This document shows, piece by piece, positions 50,000 through 58,138 of a stretch of 64,000 nucleotides of DNA (positions within the stretch are counted from its first letter, which is position 1; every line of letters begins with the position of its first letter). Both the position numbers and the translations under genes were made by a program. The notes beneath the pieces were generated by a model. It was given only the letters and a program-made list of their open reading frames with translations. It ran no database searches and was not told where the DNA came from. Source of the stretch: CAWFYI01 sp963820105 (GTDB taxonomy: Bacteria > Patescibacteriota > Saccharimonadia > Saccharimonadales > UBA4665); assembly GCA_963820105.1 (NCBI GenBank), contig CAWFYI010000001.1:620001-684000 (forward strand). Reading direction: 5' to 3'.

Positions 50000-50906
50000 C
50001 CTTTTCCTCCTTTTTGGCTTCCGGTTTTGCCGCGGGTTCTTTGTCCGCGGGTTCTTTGTCCGCCGGTTCTTTGTCCGCCGGCTTGGCGACGGCGTCATCA
50101 GCGGGCTTGTCATCTGACTGTTTCGGCTCAGGCGGCTCAGGCTTCGTAGTCTTTGCTACGGCCGCAGAAGCGGCCGGTTTGTCATCTGAGGCTGGGGCTG
50201 GGGCTGAGGAGGGCTTTACCTGGGTCTTGCCCTTTTTAATGGCATCCTTCACGTAGGCAGTAATCAGCTCGATAGTCTTGATAGCATCGTCGTTGGCTGG
50301 GATCGGATAGCGGACCAGACTCGGATCAGCGTTGGTATCTACCATCGCCACGATAGGTACCTTCAGCTTGGCGGCTTCGCGCAGGGCGTTCACGTCATGG
50401 ACAATGTCGACGATGAAGACCGCGCCGGGCCGGGCGTTCAGTTCCTTGACGCCGCCATACATGATATTCATCTGGTCAATTTCCTCTTGGAAACGCTGGA
50501 CTTCCAGTTTGTTGTACTTGTTCTCCAGTTCGCCGTTGGCCATGCGGTTTTCCAGGTCCTGCAGGTGCTTCACCCGGCCGCCGATGGTATTCCAGTTGGT
50601 CAGCATGCCGCCGAGCCAGCGCTCGGTCACATAGGGCATGCCAGTCTCTTCGGCCGCCTTTTTGACGATGTCCTGCGCCTGGCGCTTGGTGCCGACCAGC
50701 AGGATCTGCTTGCCCGCCGCGGCCGTCTTGGTAAGGAAGCTCAGCGCCTCATCAAGCATCAAAACCGTCTGCGTAAGATCGATTATGTGTTTTCCTTCGC
50801 GCTTGCTGTGGATGTACGGCGCCATCTTCGGATGCCAGCGCTCGGTCTTATGGCCGAAATGCGCTCCGGCCTTCAATAATTGTTTGATATCTACGTCAGT
50901 AGCCAT
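49989..50906 (-). CDS. rpsB: 30S ribosomal protein uS2 with extended C-terminal tail
   Basis: A 305-residue uS2. The ordered part (about 1-230) has GAHFGHKTERWHPKMAPYI, VGTKRQAQDIVKKAAE, RWLGGMLTNW and VDTNADPSLVRYPIPANDDA, all diagnostic. The last 75 residues are a disordered Pro/Ala/Lys/Asp tail containing three tandem PADKE units, encoded by a 15-bp repeat (about 50036-50082). The tail also contains the Shine-Dalgarno of tsf. Many Saccharibacterial-type ribosomal proteins carry such tails (recollection). Confidence 0.95.
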   Translation of the reverse strand: MATDVDIKQLLKAGAHFGHKTERWHPKMAPYIHSKREGKHIIDLTQTVLMLDEALSFLTKTAAAGKQILLVGTKRQAQDIVKKAAEETGMPYVTERWLGGMLTNWNTIGGRVKHLQDLENRMANGELENKYNKLEVQRFQEEIDQMNIMYGGVKELNARPGAVFIVDIVHDVNALREAAKLKVPIVAMVDTNADPSLVRYPIPANDDAIKTIELITAYVKDAIKKGKTQVKPSSAPAPASDDKPAASAAVAKTTKPEPPEPKQSDDKPADDAVAKPADKEPADKEPADKEPAAKPEAKKEEKDGD

Positions 50907-51035
50907 AAGTCATGGTCCTTTCTCTTCGACCGGGAACCCTGCTCAGCCCTGCACGGGTCATGGCAAGGAGGATCAAACCCCGGCCTGCTTAATTGGTTGC
51001 TGAGTCAGTTTAACAGATAAGACCGCTGGCTGCAA
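50907..51035 (-). promoter_or_regulatory. rpsB-tsf promoter and ~94-nt leader
   Basis: Minus strand TTGCAG (51035-51030), 17-base spacer, TAAACT (51012-51007); transcription should start near 51000. The leader of about 94 nt is GC-rich with possible short hairpins (GACCCG/CAGGGTTCCCGGTC region) and ends AGAAAGGACC before ATG. It is unusually long for this window, so autoregulation by uS2, known in other bacteria, is plausible but not shown. Confidence 0.65.
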
Positions 51036-51043
51036 GAGGACTC

Positions 51044-52528
51044 CTAAGACATAGCTGGCTGGTGGCGGTGTTCACGGATGTACGCCTTTAGCGCGTCAAT
51101 CGAAGCTATGAACACGGCGTTATCTGCGCCGGGGCGGTCTTCCAGGCCTTCGAACCGTTCCGGACGCGGCGGCGTGAAGCCTATGGCCTCTTTGATTACC
51201 GGTTCGGATTTAACCCAAGAGGCAGTAGCAAAACATAAGGTCGGTACCTCCAGCTCAGCTTCTTCTACCGCTTTCCCGCCTAGTGCCACGGTCACGGCGT
51301 CTGCCGTATGGGGATCGATGACTTCGCCCGTGGCACGATAGATCTCACGGATAGATTCAATCCGGTCAAGGTGCGTGGAGCTGCCGCTTCTGATACCGAA
51401 TTCTTCAAACACCGATGGGCTCAGGCCGTGGTCCTGTAGTCTGACCTGGCCGGTGCTTTCAAATTCCTGCATATAGGCACGGGTGCGCTCGGCATCACCA
51501 TCGAAGAATTCATAAACCAGACGCTCGTAATTAGAGGCCCGGGTGATGTCCATGGCCGGACTGCTGGTACTGTGCAGCGTCTCAGCTTCGGCATACATGC
51601 CGCTACGTACTAGAATATCCATTATGTTATTTTCGTTGGTGGCCATCTTCGACCATCTAACGGGCAGGCCCATCTCTTTGGCAGCATGGTTTGAGAACAC
51701 GTTGCCACCGTTTCCGGTCGGAGTAGACGTATCTATAAGATCTCCCTGTTTTATGTAGCCTTGTCGCACCATCTCGGAGTAGGCATAGAATTGATAAACG
51801 ATCTGCGCGGTTATACGGCCCCAGTTTATGGAGTTCACGGCGCCCAGGTCTTTGAACTCCGGGTCCTGTTTCACGGCCTTCACCCATTCCTGGCAATCAT
51901 CAAATGAACCATCAATTGTCAAATTATGCGTATACTCGTCGCTGGCCAGAGCCATCTGCGCCCGTTGGAACCGGGTCATCGTGCCATTGCGCGAACTCAG
52001 AATGAACATACTTACGCGGCGGGCATGTCCCATGGCCGCCCGCTTGAAATACTCCATTGCCGATACTCCCGTATCACCAGATGTGCCGCCTAGAATATCC
52101 AGATCTTCATCAAGATTGTCTAGTACATAATGGACTTCTTCGGCCAGCGAAGCCATCGGAAAATCCTTGAAGGCGATGGTCAATCCGTTGAACAGATCAA
52201 CCCTGAACAGGTTCTTGCCCATTTCCCGCACCGGTGCGATGTTGCCATCCGTAGCATCCGGGAAAGCTTCAGAGCCATAAGCCCTGGCGTTTATGGCGTG
52301 TTGGTCGTCTATGGGGATATCATCGCCTATCAGCTTACCCTTAATGAAGTCGGCAACTTCGACATAGCTCTTGCCCGGTAAGGTCGCAAATTCTTCTGCC
52401 GTGACCTGAGGGTATTCCCCGCGTAGCGGAAGGTAGAGGCCTCTGTCTGGCGCCAGACCGGTTATTAGGGCGTCGGTATAGTTCACCGGTGCGGCTTCGG
52501 GATCGCGGGTACTAACTAATTCGGCCAT
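51044..52528 (-). CDS. thrC: Threonine synthase
   Basis: A 494-residue fold-type II PLP enzyme. The N-terminus YTDALITGLAPDRGLYLP, the PLP lysine in TIAFKDFPMASLAEE, and the phosphate-binding GGTSGDTGVSAMEYF are typical of ThrC. The length matches the E. coli/yeast subgroup. It converts O-phosphohomoserine to threonine; no homoserine kinase or dehydrogenase is in the window. It has its own promoter (52571-52599), although it follows the SAM-controlled gene on the same strand by 76 bases. Confidence 0.93.
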   Translation of the reverse strand: MAELVSTRDPEAAPVNYTDALITGLAPDRGLYLPLRGEYPQVTAEEFATLPGKSYVEVADFIKGKLIGDDIPIDDQHAINARAYGSEAFPDATDGNIAPVREMGKNLFRVDLFNGLTIAFKDFPMASLAEEVHYVLDNLDEDLDILGGTSGDTGVSAMEYFKRAAMGHARRVSMFILSSRNGTMTRFQRAQMALASDEYTHNLTIDGSFDDCQEWVKAVKQDPEFKDLGAVNSINWGRITAQIVYQFYAYSEMVRQGYIKQGDLIDTSTPTGNGGNVFSNHAAKEMGLPVRWSKMATNENNIMDILVRSGMYAEAETLHSTSSPAMDITRASNYERLVYEFFDGDAERTRAYMQEFESTGQVRLQDHGLSPSVFEEFGIRSGSSTHLDRIESIREIYRATGEVIDPHTADAVTVALGGKAVEEAELEVPTLCFATASWVKSEPVIKEAIGFTPPRPERFEGLEDRPGADNAVFIASIDALKAYIREHRHQPAMS

Positions 52529-52570
52529 ATTTCTGATAACCTCGAATAATGCTTCAAACGCTTGGGTTGT

Positions 52571-52599
52571 ACGATATCACTTTATAGGGTAAATATCAA
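52571..52599 (-). promoter_or_regulatory. thrC promoter
   Basis: Minus strand TTGATA (52599-52594), 17 bases, TATCGT (52576-52571), about 36 nt before the thrC ATG. It allows thrC expression when the upstream SAM riboswitch is off. Confidence 0.65.
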
Positions 52600-52604
52600 C
52601 TCTT

Positions 52605-53828
52605 CTAAGAAGAAAAGTCCGGACTCTCGCCGAAATCCAGAATCGCCTGGAACAGCCCCCGCCCGAGGTCGTGCGAGTCGATGTCGTAGCCGCCCGCCAC
52701 CCTTACCTGGTTGGCGTTAGGGTCATATAGCAGAGTCGCTTCTTTGAATCCGAAACTCTGGCCAAGGTAGACCTGGCCTTGTTCTATCTGTTCCTCGACC
52801 GCCGGATGCTCGGAGATTCTTTTCAGGAACTTTCTGGCCACGTCTTCCTCAAAACTCGTACATCCCATAAATACCACGGGGGCTACGCCGTCCTTTAAAT
52901 GCCCGGCGCTGTACTCATGATTGGGGTGGTCTTCGAGCTCTGGGAACGAAACAGTGAATTCCGCGTCGTCGCCCAAGGCGCGCCGGGCGGCTGCCACCCA
53001 TGTGCCAAGTATAGCCGTACTTTCATATAGAGCCCTGTTACGCTCGTGGAAGCCTGGCGCCGTCGCTTCAAGCGCCTCCAATATAGCAGGACCGGCATTA
53101 ACCGACGTGACCAGCCCTTCAGTAACCTTAAACTTACGAAATCCGTTTATTAAAGCCTGGTGGGGGCTATATACAACTCCTAGGTGTTCACTATTGTGCA
53201 TAGCCGCTTTCGTGGCGCTCTCTACGAGCAGTACCCTGTCCCTGCGCGTCAGCAGTCCGTCAAAATCTATGCCCGTCGATAATGGCAGGGTGTTATCCAG
53301 CACGAGGATGGGTGCCTCTTCGCCTGCATCCCGTGTCCTTGCGAGCAGATGTTCTATATCAAGCACCGGGATATCAGGAACGTTGGATACTGTCTCTGCA
53401 AAAATAACGTCTGCTTTGTCTTCGTCAAATAAACGGTCTACGGCAGCTGTGTCACCGGGATCAAAAAGCGTTGTCTCCACCCCCATGAATTTCAGCCCTT
53501 CAAAAGAATTCGTGGACTGCGTATAGAGTTGCGGCGGATGGGCCAGCGTTGGGCGTTTGACGCCTTCCCGTCCTTTGAGTTGCAATGCATAACGGGTCGC
53601 GCCTGAAACAGCTGCCATGCCGGCAGATACTACTACGTTCGACTCCTGGCCGGCGATCGTCACGAGCGACAACGCCTGTTCAATCTCGGTGACCAAGGGG
53701 TCGCCGTCACGAGGGTAAAGGCCGCCTCCGGGTTGCGGCGTGCCTTTCCGCCCCAATGAAGCGGTCAAATCAGCCTCGTTGGTATAACGGTCCGGTGTCG
53801 GAGTTGGAAGTTCTGAGGCTTGGGGCAT
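52605..53828 (-). CDS. Cys/Met metabolism PLP enzyme (cystathionine gamma-synthase/methionine gamma-lyase family)
   Basis: A 407-residue fold-type I enzyme. GGLYPRDGDPLVTEIE corresponds to the YxRxxNPT motif, VVVSAGMAAVSGA to the SGMAA cofactor loop, and the PLP lysine lies in LLVESATKAAMHNSEH. Members make or cleave cystathionine, or use O-acyl/phosphohomoserine and thiols. Control by a SAM-sensing leader points to methionine supply. The next gene is thrC, the other user of phosphohomoserine. The exact reaction cannot be assigned. Confidence 0.82.
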   Translation of the reverse strand: MPQASELPTPTPDRYTNEADLTASLGRKGTPQPGGGLYPRDGDPLVTEIEQALSLVTIAGQESNVVVSAGMAAVSGATRYALQLKGREGVKRPTLAHPPQLYTQSTNSFEGLKFMGVETTLFDPGDTAAVDRLFDEDKADVIFAETVSNVPDIPVLDIEHLLARTRDAGEEAPILVLDNTLPLSTGIDFDGLLTRRDRVLLVESATKAAMHNSEHLGVVYSPHQALINGFRKFKVTEGLVTSVNAGPAILEALEATAPGFHERNRALYESTAILGTWVAAARRALGDDAEFTVSFPELEDHPNHEYSAGHLKDGVAPVVFMGCTSFEEDVARKFLKRISEHPAVEEQIEQGQVYLGQSFGFKEATLLYDPNANQVRVAGGYDIDSHDLGRGLFQAILDFGESPDFSS

Positions 53829-53860
53829 TAAAAAACCTTTCCTTGTTATATAGGGAAAGG
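53829..53860 (-). terminator. Riboswitch-controlled intrinsic terminator
   Basis: Minus strand CCTTTCC (53860-53854), an 11-base loop, GGAAAGG (53842-53836), then six T and A directly before ATG 53828. The 3' arm GGAAAGG is also the only Shine-Dalgarno-like sequence for the gene, so the hairpin would both stop transcription and hide the ribosome site. Confidence 0.88.
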
Positions 53861-53880
53861 CAAAGCAATGGCTGCAATAT

Positions 53881-53985
53881 CTTTCCCGTCAACCGGGTCT
53901 AGATGGGGCACCACTGCCAAATGGGGCTGGTTGCCGGCAGGTCGTCGAGCTAGGTCTCTCGCTGCACTCTTTATATTTACCTGAA
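53881..53985 (-). promoter_or_regulatory. SAM-IV-type riboswitch aptamer
   Basis: Read on the minus strand the RNA contains, in order: GAGTG (53969-53965), a P2 hairpin with GAGAGACCTAGCTC, CTGCCGGCAACC, CAGTGGTGCCCC, CTAGACC, and a terminal hairpin CCCG-GTTGA-CGGG. This order (GAGUG...GCCGGCAACC...GUGGUGCCCC...GACC-GGUUGA) matches the SAM-IV/SAM-I-IV class, known mainly from actinobacteria and metagenomes. The GGGAAAG at its 3' end (53887-53881) can pair with CTTTCCC of the terminator's 5' arm, giving a standard antiterminator switch. Confidence 0.8.
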
Positions 53986-54001
53986 TTGTTAACTGCCTGA
54001 T

Positions 54002-54031
54002 ACTATATCACAACCTTCTCCCTCGCGGCAA
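54002..54031 (-). promoter_or_regulatory. Promoter of the SAM-riboswitch transcript
   Basis: Minus strand TTGCCG (54031-54026), 18-base spacer, TATAGT (54007-54002); transcription should start near 53995, giving a leader of about 165 nt that contains the aptamer and terminator. Confidence 0.7.
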
Positions 54032-54103
54032 GCCCTTTCTATATAGACAAAGTAAATTATTTATGTTAATGTAGACGAATTGTCAATAAATCCAGGAGTT
54101 CAC

Positions 54104-54685
54104 TTGGCCGCAGAATTATACGTAGGCAATACCGAAGTCCAACATGCCCGTCAGCCTGAAGGCAGCGAGCAATGCTACGCGGCCATGGTTCGCGCCGTGA
54201 GCGGCGCACCCGTTCATATAGCCCAGGCTGCTCTATATAGAGCCGGAATGGTTGAAGACGACGGCTCGGTAGGTCTGGTAATCGCAAAGACCCAGCTGGA
54301 AATGCCTGAGGCTTCGTCTGAGGTCGAGATAGACCCGCAGGACCAAATCGAGGATCCGGAAGAAGTACTAAAACTCATGGATGAGATATTCAAGGGTGGC
54401 CGTTCCGTGACCTTCCTTCACAGGAAACCCCTGAGCGAGGAAGAGCTCCCTGATGATCATAAGGAAGAGCCTGAGGTCAAATACCACTGGGTTTTATTAA
54501 ACGGATATCCGCTGATAGGCGGCGAGCCTGGGCCCATCCACACAATAAATCCCCTGCACGAAGAAGCCGGGTATACGAGTCGTCCCAAAATCCTTGAAAT
54601 TATCCGCCGTTCAAACGATTACGAGAATGGCGGTATGGGCGTATTCGTGCAAGCCATAAGCAACGGCTCAGGTTCCCGCGCTTAA
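54104..54685 (+). CDS. Hypothetical protein, possibly papain-like (C39-type) cysteine peptidase fold
   Basis: About 193 residues from a TTG at 54104, chosen because AGGAG lies five bases upstream; an in-frame ATG at 54080 is the alternative. SEQCYAAMVRAVSG resembles the start of the helix bearing a catalytic Cys, YHWVLLNGYPLIGGEPG the strand with a catalytic His, and IHTINPLH the Asn/Asp position of C39-like peptidases. There is no signal peptide. The peptidase suggestion is weak. It is divergent from the SAM-riboswitch operon. Confidence 0.5.
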   Translation: MAAELYVGNTEVQHARQPEGSEQCYAAMVRAVSGAPVHIAQAALYRAGMVEDDGSVGLVIAKTQLEMPEASSEVEIDPQDQIEDPEEVLKLMDEIFKGGRSVTFLHRKPLSEEELPDDHKEEPEVKYHWVLLNGYPLIGGEPGPIHTINPLHEEAGYTSRPKILEIIRRSNDYENGGMGVFVQAISNGSGSRA

Positions 54686-54884
54686 AACCGCGCCAGCATC
54701 TTTCCGTCGAACTCCTCAAGCAATCCAATCACGATGTCCGCGGTCCTGAGGCCGGTGATTTTATGTGCAGATCGCGCGTAAGCTTCGCTCCCAGCGGTTC
54801 GCAGGCTTTGTTATGAGCCCGGAGCCACAATGGCTCGCTATCTATGAGCAGGCCATCCATATCGAAAATCACGGCTTTAATCAT
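54682..54884 (-). pseudogene. HAD-family phosphatase remnant
   Basis: The minus-strand frame from ATG 54884 gives IKAVIFDMDGLLIDSEPLWL, the intact motif I of beta-phosphoglucomutase-like HAD phosphatases, then breaks at a TGA after about 51 codons. A one-base frame change near 54755 would continue as TGLRTADIVIGLLEEFDGKM to a stop at 54682. Even so the product would be about 67 residues against about 220 for the family: motifs II and III are missing. It is a frameshifted and truncated remnant. The rpmE promoter overlaps its 5' end. Confidence 0.7.
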
Positions 54885-54885
54885 C

Positions 54886-54914
54886 TTGCCCCATTTTAAC
54901 AGATGTGGTACGAT
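54886..54914 (+). promoter_or_regulatory. rpmE promoter
   Basis: TTGCCC (54886-54891), 17 bases, TACGAT (54909-54914). The start of transcription near 54921 leaves about five bases before ATG 54926, so the start at 54905 in the same frame is excluded. Confidence 0.6.
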
Positions 54915-54925
54915 GTATCCCACGT

Positions 54926-55282
54926 ATGAAAAAAGGACTGCACCCGGATAACTACCAGTTGATGGTGTTCGAGGACTTGAACAACGGATTCCGGTTCCTG
55001 ACGCGCTCAACCGCCAAGGCCGAAGAGACCACCAAGTGGGAGGACGGCAAGGAATATCCGCTGGTCAAGGTCCATATCACCAGCGCCTCGCACCCGTTCT
55101 TCACCGGCGAAGAGCGCATACTCGACATCGAAGGCCGCGTCGACAAGTTCAAGGCCCGCGCCGCCGCCGGCGCCGCATCGAAAGAAAAGCGCGCCAAAGC
55201 CGCCTCTAAAGAATCCAAGCGTACCGCCGCCAAGGTCGCCAAAGCCGAAGCCAAGGCCGAAGACACCAAACCTAAAAAGTAA
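54926..55282 (+). CDS. rpmE: 50S ribosomal protein bL31 with basic C-terminal tail
   Basis: A 118-residue protein. MKKGLHPDNYQLMVFEDLNN, LTRSTAK and SASHPFFTGEERILDIEGRV match bL31; the absence of the CxxC zinc cysteines and the insertion (KWEDGKEYPLVKVHI) place it with the zinc-independent type B form. After residue 80 a Lys/Ala-rich tail of about 38 residues follows, probably disordered and RNA-binding. It is followed by the SET gene on the other strand. Confidence 0.92.
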   Translation: MKKGLHPDNYQLMVFEDLNNGFRFLTRSTAKAEETTKWEDGKEYPLVKVHITSASHPFFTGEERILDIEGRVDKFKARAAAGAASKEKRAKAASKESKRTAAKVAKAEAKAEDTKPKK

Positions 55283-55287
55283 CTTCC

Positions 55288-55698
55288 TTATAATTTTGGC
55301 GGTTTAGCGGACGTAAACCATAGAGGGTTCTTGTCGTTAGGGTTACCGTTATTATAATTTATAGTGATCTCTTCGTCCGGCCCAATATCCTTTATGGCTA
55401 CGTATTCAACCACCGCATCATTTATTTTCTTTTTGTAGGTGGCATTCGGATTGTATGAATGATTATAAAGCGAGCCGTAACCGAGCGCTATAGCAACTTT
55501 TGGTATCTTCGGCCAAAGGAAAAAATAGCTGTAGAGTACTCCGTCTTTCTTCATTAGGGCTTCATCTTCAATTGTCAGTTCAAGTACGGGACAGGCCTCT
55601 ATCACACTGCCTACAGCTATAGCTTGTGAAGCAAATACCCCCCTGCCGGCACCTTTAACCTTGGAGGCTGCAACATAGATTAATTTGGAGTGTTTCAT
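55288..55698 (-). CDS. SET-domain protein (putative protein lysine methyltransferase)
   Basis: A 136-residue minimal SET domain. KVKGAGRGVFASQAIAVGSV is the N-terminal SET-N motif, SLYNHSYNPNATY the NHSxxPN SAM-binding motif, and DEEITINYN the ELxYDY-type motif with the catalytic Tyr region. There is no post-SET cysteine cluster. Bacterial SET proteins methylate ribosomal or other lysine-rich proteins in some species. Here it lies between rpmE, whose product has a Lys-rich tail, and prfA. The -10 box TATCAT lies seven bases before ATG. Confidence 0.85.
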   Translation of the reverse strand: MKHSKLIYVAASKVKGAGRGVFASQAIAVGSVIEACPVLELTIEDEALMKKDGVLYSYFFLWPKIPKVAIALGYGSLYNHSYNPNATYKKKINDAVVEYVAIKDIGPDEEITINYNNGNPNDKNPLWFTSAKPPKL

Positions 55699-55760
55699 CG
55701 CAACTATGATAGCAGTTACTACTCGCGTGACTATAACAGAGTTGTTATACTTCCCTGCAT

Positions 55761-56816
55761 ATGGATGATAAAGAGAAGCTTTTGCGGTCGGAATTGGCAG
55801 ACCTGGAAAAGAAACTTCAGGATCCGGCGGTCTACGGTGCCAAAAATTACCCTAAGCTGGCCAAGCGCAAGGCTCAGCTGGACGATTTGATTGCCCTGTT
55901 CGACACTAAGCTGAAGCTGTCCGAAGACAAGCTGACGGCCTTGGACCTGCAGAAAAGCGAAGACCCAACCATGCAAGATATGGCTATGCATGAGTTAGCG
56001 GAGATTGAGGGCAAGCTCGCGGCCAATGAGGAAGCACTACTCGAGGCGCTGACACCGCAGGATCCGAACGACGAGCGCGACGTCATCATCGAAATTCGGG
56101 CCGCGGCCGGCGGAGACGAATCTTCCCTGTTCGCCGGCGAATTATACCGGATGTACTCGCGCTGGGCAGAAAATCACCAGTATAAAATCGAACTTATCAG
56201 TGAAAGCCCATCCGAAGCCGGCGGTTTCAAAGAGATCGTCTTCGCCGTCCGCGGCGACGAAGCCTACAAAAACCTAAAATTCGAGGCCGGCGTCCACCGC
56301 GTCCAGCGCGTACCAGTCACCGAAAGCCAGGGCCGCGTCCACACTTCTACCACCACCGTGGCCGTTCTGCCCGAGGCAGAAGAATCCGACATAGAAATCA
56401 ACCCGAATGACCTGCGGATAGACGTATTTCGTAGCGGCGGCCACGGCGGCCAATCGGTCAACACTACTGACTCAGCCGTACGTATCACTCACCTTCCGAC
56501 CGGCCTGGTCATAACCAATCAGGACGAGAAATCCCAGATCAAGAACAAGGCCAAGGCCATGAGCGTCCTGCGTTCGCGCCTGCTCCAGCTGAAGATCGAC
56601 GAAGAACAAAAAGAGCTGTCCGACGCCCGACGCAAACTTATCGGCTCCGGCGACCGTTCAGAAAAAATCCGCACCTATAACTTCCCGCAGGACCGCATCA
56701 CCGACCACCGCATCGGCTACTCGCGTTCAAATATACCCGGCGCCATGGACGGCGACATCGACGACCTGACCGAAAAGCTCCAAGCCGCCGAACACGACTT
56801 ATTAAAAAACGATTAA
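55761..56816 (+). CDS. prfA: Peptide chain release factor 1
   Basis: A 351-residue class I release factor. The anticodon-like tripeptide region reads RVPVTESQGRVHTS, i.e. Pro-Val-Thr in place of the usual Pro-Ala-Thr of RF1, and the catalytic loop is SGGHGGQSVN. The N-terminal helical domain is normal. It reads UAA/UAG. An extended -10 (TGTTATACT) ends nine bases before ATG. The Gln of GGQ is the usual target of PrmC, encoded 320 bases downstream. Confidence 0.95.
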   Translation: MDDKEKLLRSELADLEKKLQDPAVYGAKNYPKLAKRKAQLDDLIALFDTKLKLSEDKLTALDLQKSEDPTMQDMAMHELAEIEGKLAANEEALLEALTPQDPNDERDVIIEIRAAAGGDESSLFAGELYRMYSRWAENHQYKIELISESPSEAGGFKEIVFAVRGDEAYKNLKFEAGVHRVQRVPVTESQGRVHTSTTTVAVLPEAEESDIEINPNDLRIDVFRSGGHGGQSVNTTDSAVRITHLPTGLVITNQDEKSQIKNKAKAMSVLRSRLLQLKIDEEQKELSDARRKLIGSGDRSEKIRTYNFPQDRITDHRIGYSRSNIPGAMDGDIDDLTEKLQAAEHDLLKND

Positions 56817-56872
56817 AAACAACGGTTTTCCCCTGTTCTTGGGCAACAATCGGTGCTATTCTGGAATAACAT

Positions 56873-57115
56873 ATGAGCCACGACGAATACACAAAACTGT
56901 TTAAGTACATGGAGTCGTTCCGAGGCGATGTCAACAAACGGTTCGACAAGGTCGAAGGCGACATACGCAACATCAAACTCGACGTAGCCGAGCTATCCGC
57001 CAGAGTAGAAGATTACCGAGCCGAGGTACTCGCAATAAGCCATAACGACACCCGGCAGAACCGCTGGATCCGCGAACTGGCCAAACACACCGGCGCCAAA
57101 TTATCCCCAGCCTAG
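56873..57115 (+). CDS. Small coiled-coil protein
   Basis: An 80-residue charged helical protein; residues 15-55 (FRGDVNKRFDKVEGDIRNIK then VAELSARVEDYRAEVLA) show heptad repeats. No signal peptide or known family. It lies between prfA and prmC on the same strand, with a TATTCT box about ten bases before ATG. Role unknown. Confidence 0.55.
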   Translation: MSHDEYTKLFKYMESFRGDVNKRFDKVEGDIRNIKLDVAELSARVEDYRAEVLAISHNDTRQNRWIRELAKHTGAKLSPA

Positions 57116-57136
57116 CCTTCGTTATACTTAAAGTGC

Positions 57137-58027
57137 ATGACTATTGATAGATGGCTTAAACAAGCCAAAAAACAGTTAAATGTAGCCGGCATCGGGACGG
57201 CGCGGTTGGACGCGCTGGTGCTGCTGGAGGACGTCACTGGCCGGGACCGGGCCTGGCTGTTGGCGCATCCGGAGCATGAATTGCCGCGCGCCGAACAGGC
57301 GAAACTCACAAAATTGCTCAATCAGCGGGCCCGGCACACCCCCCTTGCCTACGTCCGCGGCCACACTGAATTCTACGGTAGAAATTTTGTGATCAACCGG
57401 GCAGTTTTGGAGCCACGGCCCGAATCCGAGACCATGATCGACCTTTTGAAGCGATTGGCCGCAAGCGGCAAGCTGGAGTCGAAAAACGGCAAAGCGGGCC
57501 GCGGCGGCCGGAAAATGCTGAAAATCGCGGATGTCGGCGCCGGCAGCGGCGCGCTCGGCATCACAGCCAAGCTGGAGCTACCCAACGACCGCAAGGTGGC
57601 CGTAGACCTGCTGGAAATAGATCCGGAAGCCGTAAAAACAGCTAAAACCAATGTAGAAAAACACACAACAAGCATAAGTGTCATCAGGAGCGACCTGCTG
57701 TCGAAATCAAGTAAGGATTACGATGTACTGCTGTGTAACCTACCCTACGTCCCAGATGGACACACCGTTAATCAGGCCGCGATGCATGAGCCGCGGATCG
57801 CTATCTTCGGCGGACCGGACGGACTAGACATTTATAGAAGGTTATTCGAGCAGATCAAACAGCTCAAAAAACAGCCGTTGTATATTTTAACCGAATCTTT
57901 GCCGCCCCAGCACACCAGCATCGAACAGATTGCCGAACAAGCAGATTATAAATTAATGACAAAAAGCGATTTTATCCAAGTGTTCAAGCTTATAGCAAGC
58001 TGGGCCGCAAAGCCACAATCCGTCTGA
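57137..58027 (+). CDS. prmC: Release factor glutamine methyltransferase PrmC, variant NLPY motif
   Basis: A 296-residue class I methyltransferase. The N-terminal helical domain binds release factors; RHTPLAYVRGHTEFYGRNF is the family signature, ADVGAGSGALGI the SAM motif I. The catalytic NPPY motif reads CNLPYVPDG: the second position is Leu instead of Pro. It methylates the GGQ glutamine of RF1 and RF2. A Lys/Gly-rich insertion (ESKNGKAGRGGRKM) precedes motif I. The TATACT box (57123-57128) is eight bases before ATG. Confidence 0.9.
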   Translation: MTIDRWLKQAKKQLNVAGIGTARLDALVLLEDVTGRDRAWLLAHPEHELPRAEQAKLTKLLNQRARHTPLAYVRGHTEFYGRNFVINRAVLEPRPESETMIDLLKRLAASGKLESKNGKAGRGGRKMLKIADVGAGSGALGITAKLELPNDRKVAVDLLEIDPEAVKTAKTNVEKHTTSISVIRSDLLSKSSKDYDVLLCNLPYVPDGHTVNQAAMHEPRIAIFGGPDGLDIYRRLFEQIKQLKKQPLYILTESLPPQHTSIEQIAEQADYKLMTKSDFIQVFKLIASWAAKPQSV

Positions 58028-58138
58028 CTGGAAGCTATTAAAATTTAATATAAAGATGGTCTGTTAAACTTGCAAATTTAAGTCTTAATAATATTTCTGA
58101 ATAAAAAAGATAGATTATCCGGTGTTCCGCATCCGCTC

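Noticed and set aside
50014..50256. A + strand frame rich in Ala-Gly-Ser repeats.
   Set aside because: It is the reverse complement of the repetitive rpsB tail.
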